The position numbers and the translations under genes are program-made. Below the pieces are notes generated by a model, which ran no database searches, was not told the DNA's origin, and saw nothing but the letters and a program-made list of their open reading frames with translations. Of a DNA stretch of 33,985 nt, positions 19,182 through 27,377 are shown piece by piece (within the stretch, counting starts at the first letter, position 1; each line of letters starts with the position of its first letter). Source of the stretch: Oscillospiraceae bacterium (lineage in GTDB: Bacteria > Bacillota > Clostridia > Oscillospirales > Oscillospiraceae); NCBI GenBank assembly GCA_015067585.1, contig SVMC01000019.1:1-33985 (forward strand), read 5' to 3'.

Positions 19182-19207
19182 CGGGCGGCAAGTGAACCTG
19201 CTGCCCG
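19182..19207 (-). terminator. Hairpin terminator between the bile salt hydrolase and the convergent hypothetical gene
   Basis: A nine-pair stem (CGGGCAGCA with TGCCGCCCG on the minus strand, one wobble) is followed on the minus strand by GTTTTC. It probably ends the minus-strand gene; the plus strand lacks a T run but may also use the hairpin. Confidence 0.6.
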
Positions 19208-19215
19208 ATCGATTC

Positions 19216-19635
19216 TTATTCTGCTTCATCTGCGTTTACCACGATATTGTCTGTACCGTGGGAGGCAAATTCGTCGATGTAATCCTCCATGCGGGATACC
19301 AGCTCATCATAGTTCCGTGAGTCGATCTCCGGATAGCCCATGTCCCGTCGGGCCAGCTCCTCTGCCAGTACATCATAGAATACACAATCTTCGTAGTTTA
19401 CGATGGCTTCATGGATGCCGCCGTCATTGAAAGCCTGAGAGGGGACGGGGGTCCCTTGATAGTCCTCCACAAGGGAATCCATGGGGGTATTTTTACACAA
19501 GGCAAAGAGCTTGCTTTCCACATGATCGTAGTCCTCAAAGCGGTCATCCCCACGGGTGGAATTCAAGACCCAGTTTCCGATGTATACCATGTCCAGCAGC
19601 CGCCGGAATTCTTTGGCCGTCAGTTCGATCTTCAT
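19216..19635 (-). CDS. Hypothetical protein, acidic, 139 residues
   Basis: No family recognised. It begins MKIELTAKEFRRLLDMVYIGNWVLNS and is rich in Asp/Glu and Tyr, with no membrane segment or signal peptide, so a small soluble cytosolic protein is likely. The start at 19635 is well supported by AAGGAGGGG. It is monocistronic, convergent with the bile salt hydrolase gene and divergent from ddl. A TATAAT (minus, 19693-19688) could be its -10 element. Coding is credible because of the ribosome site, the terminator and coherent amino acid composition; function is unknown. Confidence 0.82.
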   Translation of the reverse strand: MKIELTAKEFRRLLDMVYIGNWVLNSTRGDDRFEDYDHVESKLFALCKNTPMDSLVEDYQGTPVPSQAFNDGGIHEAIVNYEDCVFYDVLAEELARRDMGYPEIDSRNYDELVSRMEDYIDEFASHGTDNIVVNADEAE

Positions 19636-19839
19636 GCGATCCCCTCCTTTTTGCTGTATGATTGCCGTTTTTCTTCGGGCAGCAGTTATTATACCGCAGG
19701 ATGAGATAAAAATCCACCCTAAATGGTCGATGTATGTAATTTTGACTTGTTTTTATTGCCAAAATCGCATATGATATAAGGGTAGTATAATGTCTACCCA
19801 TAGATCGGCACAAAGTGCCGAAGAAAGAAGGTAAATCCA

Positions 19840-20904
19840 ATGAAGAAACGAAATGTTTGCGTGCTTTTCGGCGGTGTATCTCCGGAGCATGAAATATCGC
19901 TTCGTTCAGCGGAGTGTATTTTGACGAATATTGACAAAGAGCGAAACCATGTGATCCCTGTGGGTATTACCAAGGACGGTATGTGGATCCGCTTTTATAG
20001 CTCTGACTACAGCCTGCTTCCCAAGGGAACCTGGGCAGATACTCCCGGCTGCTGCCGCTGCGCGCTGTCTCCTTCCAGAGGAGATGGTCTCATCTGCTTT
20101 ACGGAAGATGGCATCACCCTTGAGCCGGTGGATGTGGTGTTCCCGGTGCTCCACGGCGAAAACGGAGAGGATGGCTCCATGCAGGGCCTTTTCCAGATCG
20201 CGGGCATTCCCTTTGTGGGTCCCGATGTGGCTTCCTCCGCTGCCTGCATGGATAAGACCATGACCAAGCTGATGATCGACCGTACACCCGTTCGTCAGGC
20301 CGGCTGGCGGCTTGTGACCCGCTACACCATGGGTGCGGACGAAGAGGCCGTGATGGATGAGATCGAAAAGGCCTTTGCATATCCTGTCTTTGTCAAGCCT
20401 GCCGGCACCGGATCCTCTGTGGGCGTGTCCAAGGCGAAAAACCGGGCAGAGCTTCGAGAAGCTTTGCTGCACGCGCTGAAATTCGACCGCAAGGTACTGG
20501 TGGAGGAATTCATCCACGGTCATGAGGTGGAGGTTGCCGTTCTGGGCAATCTTGACCCCATTGCTTCCGTATGCGGCGAGATCATTGCGGGTGCGGATTT
20601 CTATGATTACGAGGCAAAGTATATCTCCAACACTTCAACCACTGTCATCCCCGCTGAGATTCCCCCGGAGCAGGCGGAGAAGGCAAGAGAGGCTGCTGTG
20701 ACGGTATACCGCAGCATGGGCTGCCGTGGCTTGAGCCGTGTGGACTTCTTTGTTACATACGATGGGGGAGAAGTGGTCTTTAATGAGATCAACACCCTTC
20801 CCGGCTTTACCTCCATCTCCATGTATCCGAAGCTCTTTGAGGCAAGCGGCATCCCCTGTGATAAATTGATCGAGAAATTATTGGAGCTGGCGCTGGAGGC
20901 ATGA
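19840..20904 (+). CDS. ddl: D-alanine--D-alanine ligase
   Basis: A 354-residue ATP-grasp enzyme joining two D-Ala for peptidoglycan. LFGGVSPEHEIS opens the protein, VFPVLHGENGEDGSMQGLF carries the D-Ala site, VKPAGTGSSVGVSK the ATP-grasp lid, and DFYDYEAKY the omega-loop typical of D-Ala-D-Ala (not D-Lac) ligases; FNEINTLPGFT holds metal ligands. GAAAGAAGGT precedes ATG 19840. Its last four bases overlap the next gene (ATGA), implying coupling. Confidence 0.96.
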   Translation: MKKRNVCVLFGGVSPEHEISLRSAECILTNIDKERNHVIPVGITKDGMWIRFYSSDYSLLPKGTWADTPGCCRCALSPSRGDGLICFTEDGITLEPVDVVFPVLHGENGEDGSMQGLFQIAGIPFVGPDVASSAACMDKTMTKLMIDRTPVRQAGWRLVTRYTMGADEEAVMDEIEKAFAYPVFVKPAGTGSSVGVSKAKNRAELREALLHALKFDRKVLVEEFIHGHEVEVAVLGNLDPIASVCGEIIAGADFYDYEAKYISNTSTTVIPAEIPPEQAEKAREAAVTVYRSMGCRGLSRVDFFVTYDGGEVVFNEINTLPGFTSISMYPKLFEASGIPCDKLIEKLLELALEA

Positions 20905-21326
20905 AAAAAGACGTTTTTATTTCCATTCGTGGAACGCAAACCGCACCGGATGGCGAACCGGAAACCATTGAGCTGACTACTGCGGCAACTCTGGAGCAAA
21001 ATGATGGCTGCACGATCCTGCGCTATCAGGAGAGTGATCTGACGGGCCTTGACGGCACTACCACCGCCTTCTATATTGAACCCGACCGGATCGTGCTGGA
21101 GCGCACCGGCACCGTGGAATCTGTGATGGAGTTTGAAGCCGGAAAGTATACTGAGTCTCTTTACCGCATCGCGGAGGGTGCATTGCTGCTTCGGGTGTAT
21201 GCACGAAAGATGGAGGTCCATTTGGAAAGCATCCCCGGCTGGTTTTCTTTGACCTATGGCATTGAGATCGAAGGGACTCCCATGGGCAGCATTGATTATC
21301 ATATTACAGTGCAGCCGGAAGTATAA
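20901..21326 (+). CDS. DUF1934 (YwiB-like) protein
   Basis: A 141-residue protein with the DUF1934 pattern: a start MKKDVFISIRGTQ, LRYQESDLTGLDGTTTAFYIEPDRIVLERTG, and a C-terminal GWFSLTYGIEIEG segment, a calycin-like beta-barrel fold. No membrane segment. It overlaps ddl by four bases and ends at a strong palindromic terminator. The molecular role of the family is not established; coupling to ddl hints at a cell-envelope or stress link, which is inference only. Confidence 0.88.
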   Translation: MKKDVFISIRGTQTAPDGEPETIELTTAATLEQNDGCTILRYQESDLTGLDGTTTAFYIEPDRIVLERTGTVESVMEFEAGKYTESLYRIAEGALLLRVYARKMEVHLESIPGWFSLTYGIEIEGTPMGSIDYHITVQPEV

Positions 21327-21344
21327 TCGGATCCTATAAAATCG

Positions 21345-21381
21345 CGGCAGCGTGCTGATCATCAGCACGCTGCCGGTTTTT
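21345..21381 (+). terminator. Bidirectional terminator, perfect 31-base palindrome
   Basis: Arms of 15 bases (CGGCAGCGTGCTGAT and its exact complement) flank a single C, followed by GTTTTT on the plus strand and CGATTTT on the minus strand. It serves the convergent DUF1934 and Crp/Fnr genes. Confidence 0.9.
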
Positions 21382-21383
21382 AA

Positions 21384-22046
21384 CTATAGATTCTGAATCT
21401 TGTTAAGCTTCACTTCGTCTGTAATTTCGATGGTGCCTCGGGTGAGGCGCACCATGCCCTCGTTCTGGAAATAGCGAAGCATCCGTGTGACTACCTCCCG
21501 GGCAGTACCCATATGGTTGGCGATGATCTCATGGGTGATCTTCAGGCAATTTGTGCCTTCAATGGAGGCTTCCTCCAGCAAGAAGGCGGCAAGCCGCTTG
21601 TCAAAGCTTTTCCACATGATCTGCTCCATCAGCCACATCAGCTCAGAGAAGTTGCTGCTGAGTAAGCTGCGGGCATAATTGGATACAGCAATGGATTCAT
21701 CCATAATGTTTTTAAACAGGCAGGCAGGAATGCTCCAGAATTCGCTGTCCTTTTCAGCCTCGATCATCACATTAAATTGCATATCGGGCATGACACACGA
21801 TGCACTGAGCAGACTGGTATCATATTCAAACAGCCGATTGATGGTGATCTCACGCCCGTCCTCTGAGAGGATAAACGAGCGAAGCTGACCGCTTCGGATC
21901 GTGATCAGACCGAGACATTCCGCACTGCTGTCATGAATAATGGTGCCTTTGGTAACGGTTCTGAATTCCACCACGTCGCTGATCCTGTTCTGCTGATCCT
22001 TTGTCAGCTTATCCCAAATGGGAAAATATGCGGAAAAGGACATCAT
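21384..22046 (-). CDS. Crp/Fnr-family transcriptional regulator
   Basis: A 220-residue regulator: N-terminal cyclic-nucleotide-type beta-barrel (about 15-125, with GQLRSFILSEDGREITINRLFEYDTSLLSASCV) and a C-terminal winged HTH (about 150-220, with ITHEIIANHMGTAREVVTRMLRYFQNEGMVRLTRGTIEI). It has a few scattered Cys but no N-terminal Cys cluster, so an Fnr-type iron-sulfur sensor is not indicated; the ligand is unknown. ATGATG start, AAGGGGG ribosome site. It stands alone with its own promoter; no target site was identified. Confidence 0.92.
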   Translation of the reverse strand: MMSFSAYFPIWDKLTKDQQNRISDVVEFRTVTKGTIIHDSSAECLGLITIRSGQLRSFILSEDGREITINRLFEYDTSLLSASCVMPDMQFNVMIEAEKDSEFWSIPACLFKNIMDESIAVSNYARSLLSSNFSELMWLMEQIMWKSFDKRLAAFLLEEASIEGTNCLKITHEIIANHMGTAREVVTRMLRYFQNEGMVRLTRGTIEITDEVKLNKIQNL

Positions 22047-22070
22047 CTCGCCCCCTTTATATATAATAAT

Positions 22071-22099
22071 AGTATAAATTTACCGGGGGCAGATGTCAA
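22071..22099 (-). promoter_or_regulatory. Promoter of the Crp/Fnr-family regulator gene
   Basis: Minus-strand TTGACA (22099-22094), 17 bases, TATACT (22076-22071). Confidence 0.78.
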
Positions 22100-22133
22100 G
22101 GGTACGAAAAGCTTCTTTTTGAGATGCTGCTGC

Positions 22134-22177
22134 AGAAAAGACGGCGTACCGTGAAATCTTCCACAGCACGCCGTTTT
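22134..22177 (-). terminator. Terminator after dapA
   Basis: On the minus strand AACGGCGT and ACGCCGTC pair across an approximately 18-base loop, followed by TTTTC. Located just after the dapA stop. Confidence 0.6.
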
Positions 22178-22184
22178 CTGAGAA

Positions 22185-23069
22185 CTACGAGACGCTGAAA
22201 CCGGACAGGCAGTTTTCCACAAGCGCAAGATTCTTGGGTGAAAGGTCACATAAAGGCGCTCTGCAGTTGCCTGCGTCAATGCCCCAAAGGCGAAGCGCCG
22301 TTTTGACCGGCATGGGATTCACATCGCAGAACATGGCATCGATGATGGGCATCAGGTCATTTTGTTGTTTGGCTGCAGAAGTGAAATCTCCAGAGAGACA
22401 GGAAGCGCACATTCTGACAAATTCCTTCGGGATCAGGTTCGAGGTGGTGGAGATCACGCCCTTTGCCCCCAGTGCCATCATGGCGACGGTGGTATCGTCA
22501 TTGCCGGACCAGATGTTGAGAGCATCTCCGCAGCGGTTGCGGATGCGGCTGATGAGGGGAAGGTCGTAGGAGGCTTCCTTGACCCCGTTGATATTGGGAT
22601 GGCGGGAGAGTACCTCATAGGTTTCCGCTGTGATGCGCATTCCTGTGCGGGATGGGACATTATACACGATGATGGGGATATTTACACTGTCCGCAATGGC
22701 TTCGTAGTGACGGATGAGGCCTGCCTGGGATGTTTTATTATAGTAGGGTGTTACCACCAAAAGGCCGTCCGCCCCGTAGGCTTCTGCCATACGGGACATC
22801 CGGATGGCATCTTTTGTGTAATTGGTGCCGGTGCCCGCAATGATCTTGCAGCGGTGATCGGTATAGCTGATGGCGTGCTGAATGAGCATCAGCTTTTCCT
22901 CGATGGTCATGGCGGCGGCTTCCCCTGTGGTGCCGCAGACCGTGATGGCGCTGACCCTTGCGGCAAGCTGCCGATCGATGAGCCGGTCGAACACAGGGAA
23001 GTTGAGATCATCCCCGTCAAAGGGGGTGACGATGGCGGTGCAGACACCGGTAAAGAGAGGTGCTTTCAT
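22185..23069 (-). CDS. dapA: 4-hydroxy-tetrahydrodipicolinate synthase
   Basis: A 294-residue class I aldolase-type enzyme condensing pyruvate with aspartate semialdehyde, the first step towards lysine and diaminopimelate. Active-site parts are visible: CGTTGE at 45-50, Y136 in IVYNVPSRT, and the Schiff-base K164 in NGVKEAS. ATAAGGAGG precedes ATG 23069. It is divergent from queA. No lysine riboswitch is visible in the 168 bases upstream. Related N-acetylneuraminate lyases differ in the motif after GTTGE, so dapA is preferred. Confidence 0.94.
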   Translation of the reverse strand: MKAPLFTGVCTAIVTPFDGDDLNFPVFDRLIDRQLAARVSAITVCGTTGEAAAMTIEEKLMLIQHAISYTDHRCKIIAGTGTNYTKDAIRMSRMAEAYGADGLLVVTPYYNKTSQAGLIRHYEAIADSVNIPIIVYNVPSRTGMRITAETYEVLSRHPNINGVKEASYDLPLISRIRNRCGDALNIWSGNDDTTVAMMALGAKGVISTTSNLIPKEFVRMCASCLSGDFTSAAKQQNDLMPIIDAMFCDVNPMPVKTALRLWGIDAGNCRAPLCDLSPKNLALVENCLSGFSVS

Positions 23070-23138
23070 AAAATTCCTCCTTATGGTCCATTCGCCAAAG
23101 CCTATGCGGCTTTTCTCCGTGATATCACCGGAAAATCA

Positions 23139-23166
23139 TTGCAATTTCTCGGGATGCTGATATAAT
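23139..23166 (+). promoter_or_regulatory. Promoter of queA
   Basis: TTGCAA (23139-23144), 16 bases, TATAAT (23161-23166). The leader then contains a perfect 12-base palindrome GTGCGATCGCAC (23174-23185). Confidence 0.6.
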
Positions 23167-23237
23167 AACAAAAGTGCGATCGCACGGAGAACAATACCGT
23201 GGTGAGAAATTGAGCCATAGGGCAAAGGAGCAATACT

Positions 23238-24260
23238 TTGAAAACGAGTGATTTTTATTATGATCTGCCCCAGGAGCTGATCGCCCAAACTCCCCTGCAG
23301 CAGCGGGATGCCAGCAGGCTTCTGTGCATGCAGCGGCAGACGGGGGCACTGGAGCATCGGCATTTTTCTGACATTACCCACTATCTTCGCCCCGGCGATA
23401 CACTGGTGGTGAACAATTCCCGGGTGCTTCCCGCAAGGCTTTTGGGCAGCCGTCCCACCGGCGGTGCCGTGGAGGTGCTGCTGCTTCGGGACAAGGGCGA
23501 TGGCGTTTGGGAATGCCTGACCCGACCGGGACGCAAGACCCAGCCGGGGCAGGAGCTGCTTTTTGGCGGCGGTGAGCTGAAGGCCACCGTTGTAGGTGCG
23601 CTGGAGGACGGCAATAAGTTAGTGCAGTTCCATTATGAGGGGATCTTCCTTGAGGTGCTGGAGCGGCTGGGCAAAATGCCCCTGCCTCCCTATATCCGGG
23701 AAGAACTGGAAGACGGTGAGCGCTACCAGACAGTTTATTCCAAGGTATCCGGCTCCGCAGCGGCGCCTACCGCAGGTCTTCACTTTACCAATGAACTGAT
23801 GGATAAGATCCGTGCTATGGGTGTGGACATCGCGCAGGTGACCCTCCATGTGGGCCTTGGCACCTTCCGCCCTGTAAAGGCGGAGGAGATCACTGACCAC
23901 CATATGCACGCGGAGTTTTGCACAATGGATGCGGAAACCGCGGCATTGCTCAATGAGACAAGAAGCCGGAGCGGCCGCATCATCTGCGTCGGCACCACTT
24001 CCTGCAGAACACTGGAGAGTCTGGTCAATCCGGACGGCAGCTTCTGCGAAACCTCCAAATGGACGGAGATCTTCATCTATCCCGGCTATCAGTTTCGTGC
24101 CATGGATGCCTTGATCACCAATTTCCATCTGCCGGAAAGTACCCTTGTGATGCTGGTGTCCGCATTTGCGGGCAGGGAAGCAGTGCTTGCGGCCTATGAA
24201 GAGGCGGTCAGACAGAAATATCGGTTCTTCTCCTTTGGAGATGCCATGTTCATTGGATAA
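23238..24260 (+). CDS. queA: S-adenosylmethionine:tRNA ribosyltransferase-isomerase QueA
   Basis: A 340-residue enzyme that transfers and isomerises the ribosyl part of SAM onto preQ1 at tRNA position 34, giving epoxyqueuosine. Signatures are [61 protein letters not shown] and [19 protein letters not shown]. Translation starts at TTG 23238, placed by AAAGGAG seven bases upstream and by family alignment; no better ATG exists. Works with tgt downstream; the two are separated by a small toxin-antitoxin-like pair. Confidence 0.96.
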   Translation: MKTSDFYYDLPQELIAQTPLQQRDASRLLCMQRQTGALEHRHFSDITHYLRPGDTLVVNNSRVLPARLLGSRPTGGAVEVLLLRDKGDGVWECLTRPGRKTQPGQELLFGGGELKATVVGALEDGNKLVQFHYEGIFLEVLERLGKMPLPPYIREELEDGERYQTVYSKVSGSAAAPTAGLHFTNELMDKIRAMGVDIAQVTLHVGLGTFRPVKAEEITDHHMHAEFCTMDAETAALLNETRSRSGRIICVGTTSCRTLESLVNPDGSFCETSKWTEIFIYPGYQFRAMDALITNFHLPESTLVMLVSAFAGREAVLAAYEEAVRQKYRFFSFGDAMFIG

Positions 24261-24346
24261 AAACAACATCATCATATTGCATGCTGTATTTTGATGCTAA
24301 AAAATAGATGCATTGTGTCCAGTATGTAAAAATTGCTGTTACTTTA

Positions 24347-24374
24347 TTGACTTTTGTGGCTGTTATGGTAAGAT
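24347..24374 (+). promoter_or_regulatory. Promoter of the toxin-antitoxin-like pair
   Basis: TTGACT (24347-24352), 16 bases, TAAGAT (24369-24374), in an AT-rich gap after queA. Confidence 0.55.
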
Positions 24375-24415
24375 GAAAGTGTAAATTGCATATTCTTATC
24401 GGGAGGAATAAACCT

Positions 24416-24676
24416 ATGGTGATCAAGTATTCAAGAGATGCTCTGAAATTTCTGAGCAAGCTGGATGCTAAGTCGGTCGATAGAATTCGTGCAGCGATAC
24501 AAGGATTGACATTGACTCCACCGATAGGTGACATCAAAGCGATGAAAGGATATACTGATAGCAGAAAAAGACTTAGGATTGGATCGTGGAGAGTTATTTA
24601 CAGGTACGGTTCCGAAAATGAAGTGGAAATTCTGTTCGTGATCGACATCGGAAACCGTGGCGATATTTATAAGTAA
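24416..24676 (+). CDS. RelE/ParE-family toxin-like protein
   Basis: An 86-residue protein with the RelE/ParE pattern: MVIKYSRDALKFLSKLDAKSVDRIRAAIQGL, then GYTDSRKRLRIGSWRVIYRYGSENEVEILFVIDIGNRGDIYK. The basic RxRxGxWRVIY strand is the usual RelE-type core; family members cleave mRNA at the ribosome. ATG 24416 is preferred over an in-frame ATG 30 bases upstream because GGGAGGAAT sits directly before it. The toxin gene comes first, as in higBA/relE-first modules. Sequence is AT-richer than its neighbours, suggesting acquisition. Confidence 0.88.
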   Translation: MVIKYSRDALKFLSKLDAKSVDRIRAAIQGLTLTPPIGDIKAMKGYTDSRKRLRIGSWRVIYRYGSENEVEILFVIDIGNRGDIYK

Positions 24677-24685
24677 GGAGGTAGC

Positions 24686-24910
24686 ATGATGTCTGAGATT
24701 GCAATGAATGCGGCACAGATGCTGAGTCTGCTGCCCGAAGAAGACCAACACTTTGCGCTGGAATTTATTAAGAAACTGGTGCTGGCATGGGATCCCGATT
24801 TTGTTAAGGTTACTCCTGATGAAGCTGCCAAAATTGCTGCCGCGGAAAGTAGCGGATTTCTCTCCGAAGATGAAATCGATTGGGATAACCTTGCAAAGTA
24901 TGCAGGTTGA
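24686..24910 (+). CDS. Putative antitoxin of the RelE-like pair
   Basis: A 74-residue acidic protein nine bases after the toxin with AAGGAGGT before ATGATG. It has a helical N-terminal half (AAQMLSLLPEEDQHFALEFIKKLVLAW) and an acidic C-terminal tail (DEAAKIAAAESSGFLSEDEIDWDNLAKYAG) of the kind that wraps RelE toxins. No clear DNA-binding domain is recognised. Identity rests on size, charge and position. Confidence 0.75.
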   Translation: MMSEIAMNAAQMLSLLPEEDQHFALEFIKKLVLAWDPDFVKVTPDEAAKIAAAESSGFLSEDEIDWDNLAKYAG

Positions 24911-24926
24911 TCGAGTTCAGTAAGCA

Positions 24927-24956
24927 AAACGGAGCGGTACGATGCTGCTCCGTTTT
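24927..24956 (+). terminator. Terminator after the toxin-antitoxin-like pair
   Basis: AAAACGGAGC pairs with GCTCCGTTTT, followed by CTTATG. Confidence 0.7.
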
Positions 24957-25079
24957 CTTATGCAAAACAGAAGCATGAGAAATAAGCGGTATATTGGTGC
25001 CAATGATTGTATAACATAATGAGCTTATGCGAGCATGATATATAACAGATGTCTTGTTCCGGTATTAAGAGGTAATGAC

Positions 25080-26210
25080 ATGTTTGAATTATTAAAAACC
25101 AATGGAAAAGCCCGGCGGGGTGTGTTCACCTGTGCCCATGGCACAGTGCAGACGCCGGTATTTATGAATGTGGGCACCCAGGGTGCCATCAAGGGCGCTC
25201 TGAGCGCGGAGGATCTGGAGAATATCCGCACGCAGGTGGAGCTGTCCAACACCTATCATCTGCATCTTCGTCCCGGTGACAAGCTGGTCAGGGAAATGGG
25301 CGGTCTGCACCGGTTTATGACCTGGGATGGCCCGATCCTGACGGACTCCGGCGGATTTCAGGTGTTTTCCCTGTCCTCTTTGAGGAAGATCAAGGAGGAG
25401 GGTGTGTACTTTGCCTCCCACATCGACGGGCGCAAGATCTTCATGGGGCCTGAGGAAAGTATGCAGATCCAGTCCAACCTCGGCTCTGACATCTGCATGG
25501 CTTTTGACGAGTGCGTGGAAAATCCTGCGCCCTATGAGTATGTGAAGCAGTCCTGTGAGCGTACCCTTCGCTGGCTGATCCGCTGTAAGGAGGAAAATGC
25601 CCGCCTCAATGCCCTGCCGGACACGGTGAACCCCCAGCAGATGCTCTGGGGCATCAATCAGGGCGGCACCTACGCAGACCTTCGCATCTGGCACATGAAG
25701 GAGATCGCCAAGCTGGATCTTCCCGGCTATGCCATCGGCGGTCTTGCGGTGGGTGAGCCTGCCGAGACCATGTATGAGATCATTGAAGCGGTGGAACCTT
25801 ATATGCCTGTGAACAAGACCCGCTATCTCATGGGTGTTGGCACCCCCACCAATATCATCGAGGGGGTTGCCCGTGGTGTGGACTTCTTTGACTGCGTCAT
25901 GCCTGCCCGAAATGCCCGCCATGCCAAGCTCTTTACCTGGCAGGGTGCCATCAACCTGAAAAATGCCAAATATGAGCGGGATGAGCGGCCCATTGACCCG
26001 GAGTGCGATTGCCCGGTTTGCCGCCGCTACAGCAGAAGCTATCTGCGCCACCTGTTCAAGGCAGAGGAAATGTTGGCCATGCGCCTGAGTGTCATGCATA
26101 ATCTGTATTTCTATAACCATCTGATGGAGCGCATCCGTGACGCCATCGACAATGATACCTTCGACGCATTCCGTGCAGAGTATTCCCCGCGTCTGGATCA
26201 GCGAATTTAA
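25080..26210 (+). CDS. tgt: tRNA-guanine transglycosylase
   Basis: A 376-residue enzyme exchanging guanine-34 of tRNA for preQ1. D89 in LTDSGGFQVFS is the general acid/base, D271 in VDFFDCVMPAR the nucleophile, and zinc ligands are C309, C311, C314 and H340. The usual ARNG after the PARNAR segment is RHAKLFT here, a mild variation. ATG 25080 gives the family start MFELLKTNGKARRG with AAGAGGT upstream; an in-frame upstream ATG (25035) would add 15 unrelated residues. Functions with queA; yajC follows, the conserved queA-tgt-yajC order. Confidence 0.96.
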   Translation: MFELLKTNGKARRGVFTCAHGTVQTPVFMNVGTQGAIKGALSAEDLENIRTQVELSNTYHLHLRPGDKLVREMGGLHRFMTWDGPILTDSGGFQVFSLSSLRKIKEEGVYFASHIDGRKIFMGPEESMQIQSNLGSDICMAFDECVENPAPYEYVKQSCERTLRWLIRCKEENARLNALPDTVNPQQMLWGINQGGTYADLRIWHMKEIAKLDLPGYAIGGLAVGEPAETMYEIIEAVEPYMPVNKTRYLMGVGTPTNIIEGVARGVDFFDCVMPARNARHAKLFTWQGAINLKNAKYERDERPIDPECDCPVCRRYSRSYLRHLFKAEEMLAMRLSVMHNLYFYNHLMERIRDAIDNDTFDAFRAEYSPRLDQRI

Positions 26211-26222
26211 GAAAAGAATTCC

Positions 26223-26251
26223 TTGCTTTTCTATGCAAAAGAAGCTATAAT
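26223..26251 (+). promoter_or_regulatory. Promoter of yajC
   Basis: TTGCTT (26223-26228), 17 bases, TATAAT (26246-26251), just after the tgt stop. Confidence 0.6.
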
Positions 26252-26282
26252 AACATAAAATAAATTTTGGAGGTTATTTCCT

Positions 26283-26651
26283 GTGATGTTTTTAGCAGCA
26301 GCCGGCGGTTCCGGCGGTATGGGCGGCATTGTGATGCTGATCGCCCTGTTTGGCCTGATGTACTTTATCATGATCCGTCCCGAGAAGAAGAGAAAGAAAG
26401 AAGCCGACCAGATGCGTGAAGCTCTGAAGGTTGGCGACAAGATTACCACCATCGGCGGTATTGTCGGTGAAGTTTGCCACATTAAGGATGATAATATTGT
26501 CATCGAAGTCGGCGCTGACCGTGTTCGCATCGAACTCAAGAAGTGGGCTGTTTCTTCCAACGATACCGCAGCTGCCGCCGCAAAGAAGGCAGCCGAAGAC
26601 CGTCAGGCCGAAAAAGCACGCGCCAGACAGGAAAAGAAGAACGCCAAGTAA
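26283..26651 (+). CDS. yajC: Preprotein translocase subunit YajC
   Basis: A 122-residue accessory Sec protein: a single N-terminal membrane segment (GGIVMLIALFGLMYFIMIRP), then the family motif KKRKKEADQMREALKVGDKITTIGGIVGEV and a charged Ala/Lys tail. The start is GTG 26283 or the adjacent ATG 26286, both within reach of GGAGG at 26269-26273. No secD/secF follows in the window. It has its own promoter and terminator. Confidence 0.94.
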   Translation: MMFLAAAGGSGGMGGIVMLIALFGLMYFIMIRPEKKRKKEADQMREALKVGDKITTIGGIVGEVCHIKDDNIVIEVGADRVRIELKKWAVSSNDTAAAAAKKAAEDRQAEKARARQEKKNAK

Positions 26652-26666
26652 TTGTGTTCATAATTC

Positions 26667-26703
26667 AGCCGGGCTATGGTTCAATCCATAGCCCGGCTTT
26701 TCT
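26667..26703 (+). terminator. Terminator after yajC
   Basis: AGCCGGGCTATGG pairs with CCATAGCCCGGCT around a TTCAAT loop, followed by TTTCTG. The minus side may also serve the convergent hypothetical gene. Confidence 0.88.
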
Positions 26704-26707
26704 GTAT

Positions 26708-27253
26708 TCATCGGCTTAATACGCCCAATAAAGAAAGATATCGTTCGGATCTGTTATGAATATCTTCTTCGCTGACACCGTAATAGGTATAGAGATCTTT
26801 TGCAATTTTATGAAATTGCCTGACCGCTTTTTTTCTTCCGCTGTAGCTGACGCCGAAGGAATCGTTGATGTAGTCAATGGCAATCTCAAGAAGGCTGTCG
26901 TCCATCCTGATTTCGTAAATATGAAAATCCATGGGGATATCAGGCGGTGCATCTGTGTGCCGGAACAGGAGGCTTTCCCGCAGTATATTTCTCTGCGCTA
27001 TTAAGCTGTGATTGGTTTGATCAGCCGCTACTGCGTTGTAGCGCTCCATTGCATAGGCAGCGACCTCGGGAAGGGAGTGGGATGCTGCTGTGATCTTCTT
27101 TTCTGCGCTGCGCCGTCTGTACTGATAGATATGCTTTCGGAGCTTGGACTTGAGGGGCAGCTTTATCCCCGGTCCTGTCATAAAGATTGCAGTCGGACCG
27201 TCGGTGCCGCCGATGATGCCGATGGCGGCAGCATCTTCGATATAATTTTCCAC
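26708..27253 (-). CDS. Hypothetical protein with an N-terminal IGIIGGTDGPTAIF motif
   Basis: A 181-residue protein of unknown function. Residues 10-25 (AIGIIGGTDGPTAIFM) are nearly identical to the repeated ion-path motif of sodium-translocating decarboxylase beta subunits, yet the rest has no membrane segments and is a charged, probably helical domain (KLRKHIYQYRRRSAEKK..., SGRKKAVRQFHKIAKDLYTYYGVSEEDI). It is thus not a beta subunit itself. GTG 27253 with GAGGTG upstream is the best start. It is divergent from the TIGR04086 gene. Confidence 0.78.
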   Translation of the reverse strand: MENYIEDAAAIGIIGGTDGPTAIFMTGPGIKLPLKSKLRKHIYQYRRRSAEKKITAASHSLPEVAAYAMERYNAVAADQTNHSLIAQRNILRESLLFRHTDAPPDIPMDFHIYEIRMDDSLLEIAIDYINDSFGVSYSGRKKAVRQFHKIAKDLYTYYGVSEEDIHNRSERYLSLLGVLSR

Positions 27254-27377
27254 AAGTGATCACCTCAAGTCTACTATATCATAAATACCGGGAAAGAACA
27301 ATGGCGGGAATTTTCCCTTCGTACCCATCATAGGATGAAAGGACAAGATGCCCGATAGGGGAGGGGAGAGGTTGAGA

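Noticed and set aside
19742-19791. Promoter of ddl from TTGACT and TATGAT or TATAAT
   Set aside because: Spacings of 22 or more bases do not fit a standard promoter; no convincing pair was found.
23070-23237. Lysine riboswitch ahead of dapA
   Set aside because: The 168-base divergent gap is too short and lacks the conserved lysine aptamer blocks.
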